NCBI GenBank assembly: GCA_905206345.1
Contig: CAJLGW010000045.1
Location: 1 to 16,034, forward strand
DNA from: an uncultured Sutterella sp.
GTDB lineage: Bacteria > Pseudomonadota > Gammaproteobacteria > Burkholderiales > Burkholderiaceae_F
Direction: 5' to 3'
Length of the DNA stretch: 16,034 nt
Shown here: positions 15,355 through 16,034 of the stretch, piece after piece
How positions within the stretch are numbered: position 1 is the first letter of the stretch
Layout: every line of letters begins with the position of its first letter
Program-made: the position numbers and the translations under genes
Notes under the pieces: model-generated
The model's input: only the letters and a program-made list of their open reading frames with translations
What the model was told of the DNA's origin: nothing
The model's database searches: none

Positions 15355-15744
15355 TTAAAGGCTGAGCTTGAGCAAAAAGTCGTACAAACTCCATTCAATG
15401 AGCTTGTCAACGATGAATAAGAATACGGCAACTGCCACAACAAAAGCCAAGACCATGCCAGAAGAGCTCATCGTTTCCTTGCGGGTCGGCCAAATCACAC
15501 GACGCAATTCATCGTAAGATTCACGACCATAAACAATAAAACGTTTGCCGGACGGACTAATCCAAGCAGTAATAACAGCCAAAGCCAAGCCGCCCATCAA
15601 TGCCACCAAGCGGAACAACAACGTTTGTTCGCTCATTAAGCTAAAGGCACAAACACCGGCAAGTGCAAAAACAACAGCCAAGGACACCAAAAGGATATCA
15701 AGGCTAGAAGAGCTTTCTTCAGGTTTCGCGTTTTGCGTACTCAT
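15355..15744 (-). CDS. secE: Preprotein translocase subunit SecE
   Basis: SecE clamps SecY in the inner-membrane SecYEG channel. The 129-residue product has three hydrophobic segments (about 17-37, 43-63 and 96-117), as in the three-helix proteobacterial form. The conserved amphipathic motif ESYDELRRVIWPTRKET (75-91) comes before the last helix. I chose the ATG at 15742-15744 (MSTQNAKPEE). Its ribosome binding site is weak (GGA about 10 nt upstream). An in-frame GTG six codons earlier (15760-15762) is possible but lies over the only GG-rich sequence. The gene lies 117 nt after tRNA-Trp and 24 nt before nusG, with which it is surely cotranscribed. Confidence 0.95.
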   Translation of the reverse strand: MSTQNAKPEESSSSLDILLVSLAVVFALAGVCAFSLMSEQTLLFRLVALMGGLALAVITAWISPSGKRFIVYGRESYDELRRVIWPTRKETMSSSGMVLAFVVAVAVFLFIVDKLIEWSLYDFLLKLSL

Positions 15745-15819
15745 AATTTTCAATCCAACCACTAATTGTATTAGGGTTATTTTTGCAGACTAAAATTCAG
15801 TCTTTTTAAACAACATCAA

Positions 15820-15840
15820 GCCGCGATCAAAGACCGCGGC
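15820..15840 (-). other. GC-rich hairpin between tRNA-Trp and secE
   Basis: GCCGCGGTC and GATCGCGGC form a 9-bp stem (one wobble) with a TTT loop, 21 nt after the encoded CCA end of the tRNA. The following TTGATGTTGTTT is only moderately U-rich. It could be a weak terminator limiting readthrough into secE, or a processing structure. Confidence 0.45.
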
Positions 15841-15861
15841 CTGGATGCACTATATCTTGTG

Positions 15862-15937
15862 TGGCAGGGGCAGAAGGAATCGAACCCTCAACCTACGGTT
15901 TTGGAGACCGTCGCTCTGCCAATTGAGCTATACCCCT
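15862..15937 (-). tRNA. trpT: tRNA-Trp (anticodon CCA)
   Basis: The 76-nt sequence folds as a full cloverleaf. The acceptor stem is AGGGGTA with TGCCCCT, the discriminator is G, and the 3' CCA is encoded. The D-arm is GCTC/GAGC, the anticodon stem is ACGGT/ACCGT around CTCCAAA with the CCA anticodon at 15902-15904, and the T-arm contains TTCGATT. It reads UGG codons. It lies 45 nt after a tuf gene and 117 nt before secE, the position typical of betaproteobacteria. Confidence 0.98.
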
Positions 15938-15941
15938 GTCA

Positions 15942-15975
15942 TTCTGAGTGCCCGCTCTTTAGCGAGCACTCAGAA
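15942..15975 (-). other. Long hairpin between tuf and tRNA-Trp
   Basis: A 15-bp stem (TTCTGAGTGCTCGCT with AGCGGGCACTCAGAA, read on the transcribed strand, one G-U wobble) closes an AAAG loop. It starts 7 nt after the tuf stop and ends 4 nt before the tRNA 5' end. ATGAC follows rather than a U-tract. It could protect the tuf 3' end once the tRNA is cut out, or act as a poor terminator. Confidence 0.55.
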
Positions 15976-15982
15976 ATCGATA

Positions 15983-16034
15983 TTATTCGAGGATCTTGGC
16001 AACCACGCCGGCGCCAACCGTACGACCACCTTCA
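15983..16034 (-). CDS. tuf: Elongation factor Tu, C-terminal fragment (gene runs off the window end)
   Basis: The last 16 codons read EGGRTVGAGVVAKILE followed by TAA at 15983-15985. This is the EF-Tu C-terminus (domain III end), normally preceded by FAIR. The gene is separate from the N-terminal tuf fragment at the other end of the window and on the same strand, so the genome has at least two tuf genes around this locus, unless the replicon is implausibly small. It is followed by a hairpin and tRNA-Trp, the usual context of the copy next to secE. The rest lies outside the window. Confidence 0.95.
   Translation of the reverse strand, partial: EGGRTVGAGVVAKILE

Noticed and set aside
15745..15762. 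GTG start for secE, six codons upstream
   Set aside because: ATG at 15742-15744 is the simpler choice and the extra residues are not conserved that I know of. Because the ATG's ribosome binding site is weak, the GTG cannot be fully excluded.
15787..15808. Plus-strand terminator-like hairpin AGACT/AGTCT followed by TTTTT
   Set aside because: The stem is only 5 to 6 bp, it points the wrong way, and there is no plus-strand gene.
15851..15864. TATAGT just after tRNA-Trp as a secE promoter -10 box
   Set aside because: No acceptable -35 box lies 16 to 18 nt upstream, since that sequence is inside the tRNA T-arm and acceptor stem.
1..16034. CRISPR array, insertion sequence, prophage, toxin/defence or other accessory system
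   Set aside because: No regularly spaced repeats, transposase-like proteins or unexplained coding space were seen. The gaps between genes are at most 308 nt and hold regulatory structures.

Overview
The window is a conserved bacterial core locus: the transcription and translation supercluster tuf - trpT - secE - nusG - rplK - rplA - rplJ - rplL - rpoB - rpoC - rpsL - rpsG - fusA - tuf. Every gene lies on the minus strand, so transcription runs from the high coordinates to the low ones. The protein sequences (EF-Tu N-terminus, EF-G start, L10, RpoB and RpoC) look betaproteobacterial. So does the fused order, in which tuf and tRNA-Trp precede secE and the rpoBC block runs straight into the str operon. 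Base composition is close to balanced, low for that class. A low-GC Burkholderiales member such as a Sutterellaceae relative would fit, but that is inference.

Layout in transcription order: the last 16 codons plus stop of one EF-Tu gene (15983-16034); tRNA-Trp(CCA) (15862-15937) between two hairpins; secE and nusG (15744-14767), the protein-export subunit and the transcription elongation factor; a 140-nt gap with a promoter-like element inside a nested inverted repeat; rplK and rplA (14626-13498), separated by one nucleotide; a 308-nt structured leader; rplJ and rplL (13189-12236), the ribosomal stalk; a 270-nt gap with four hairpins; rpoB and rpoC (11965-3606); a 299-nt gap with a strong terminator-like hairpin and a good sigma70-type promoter; rpsL, rpsG and fusA (3306-168); and the first 37 codons of another EF-Tu gene (1-112).

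Together the genes supply the catalytic core of RNA polymerase, an elongation factor that links it to the ribosome, the L1/L11 and L10/L12 stalk regions on which EF-Tu and EF-G act, the decoding-centre proteins S12 and S7, and both elongation GTPases. All complete genes have intact reading frames of normal length with their key catalytic residues. I see no mobile element, CRISPR array, pseudogene, toxin/defence gene or unknown protein-coding gene, and I do not think a previously undescribed system is encoded here. What merits a second look is in the gaps: two promoters embedded in perfect inverted repeats, a hairpin series plus attenuator-like structure ahead of rpoBC, and same-orientation tuf genes at both ends of the window.
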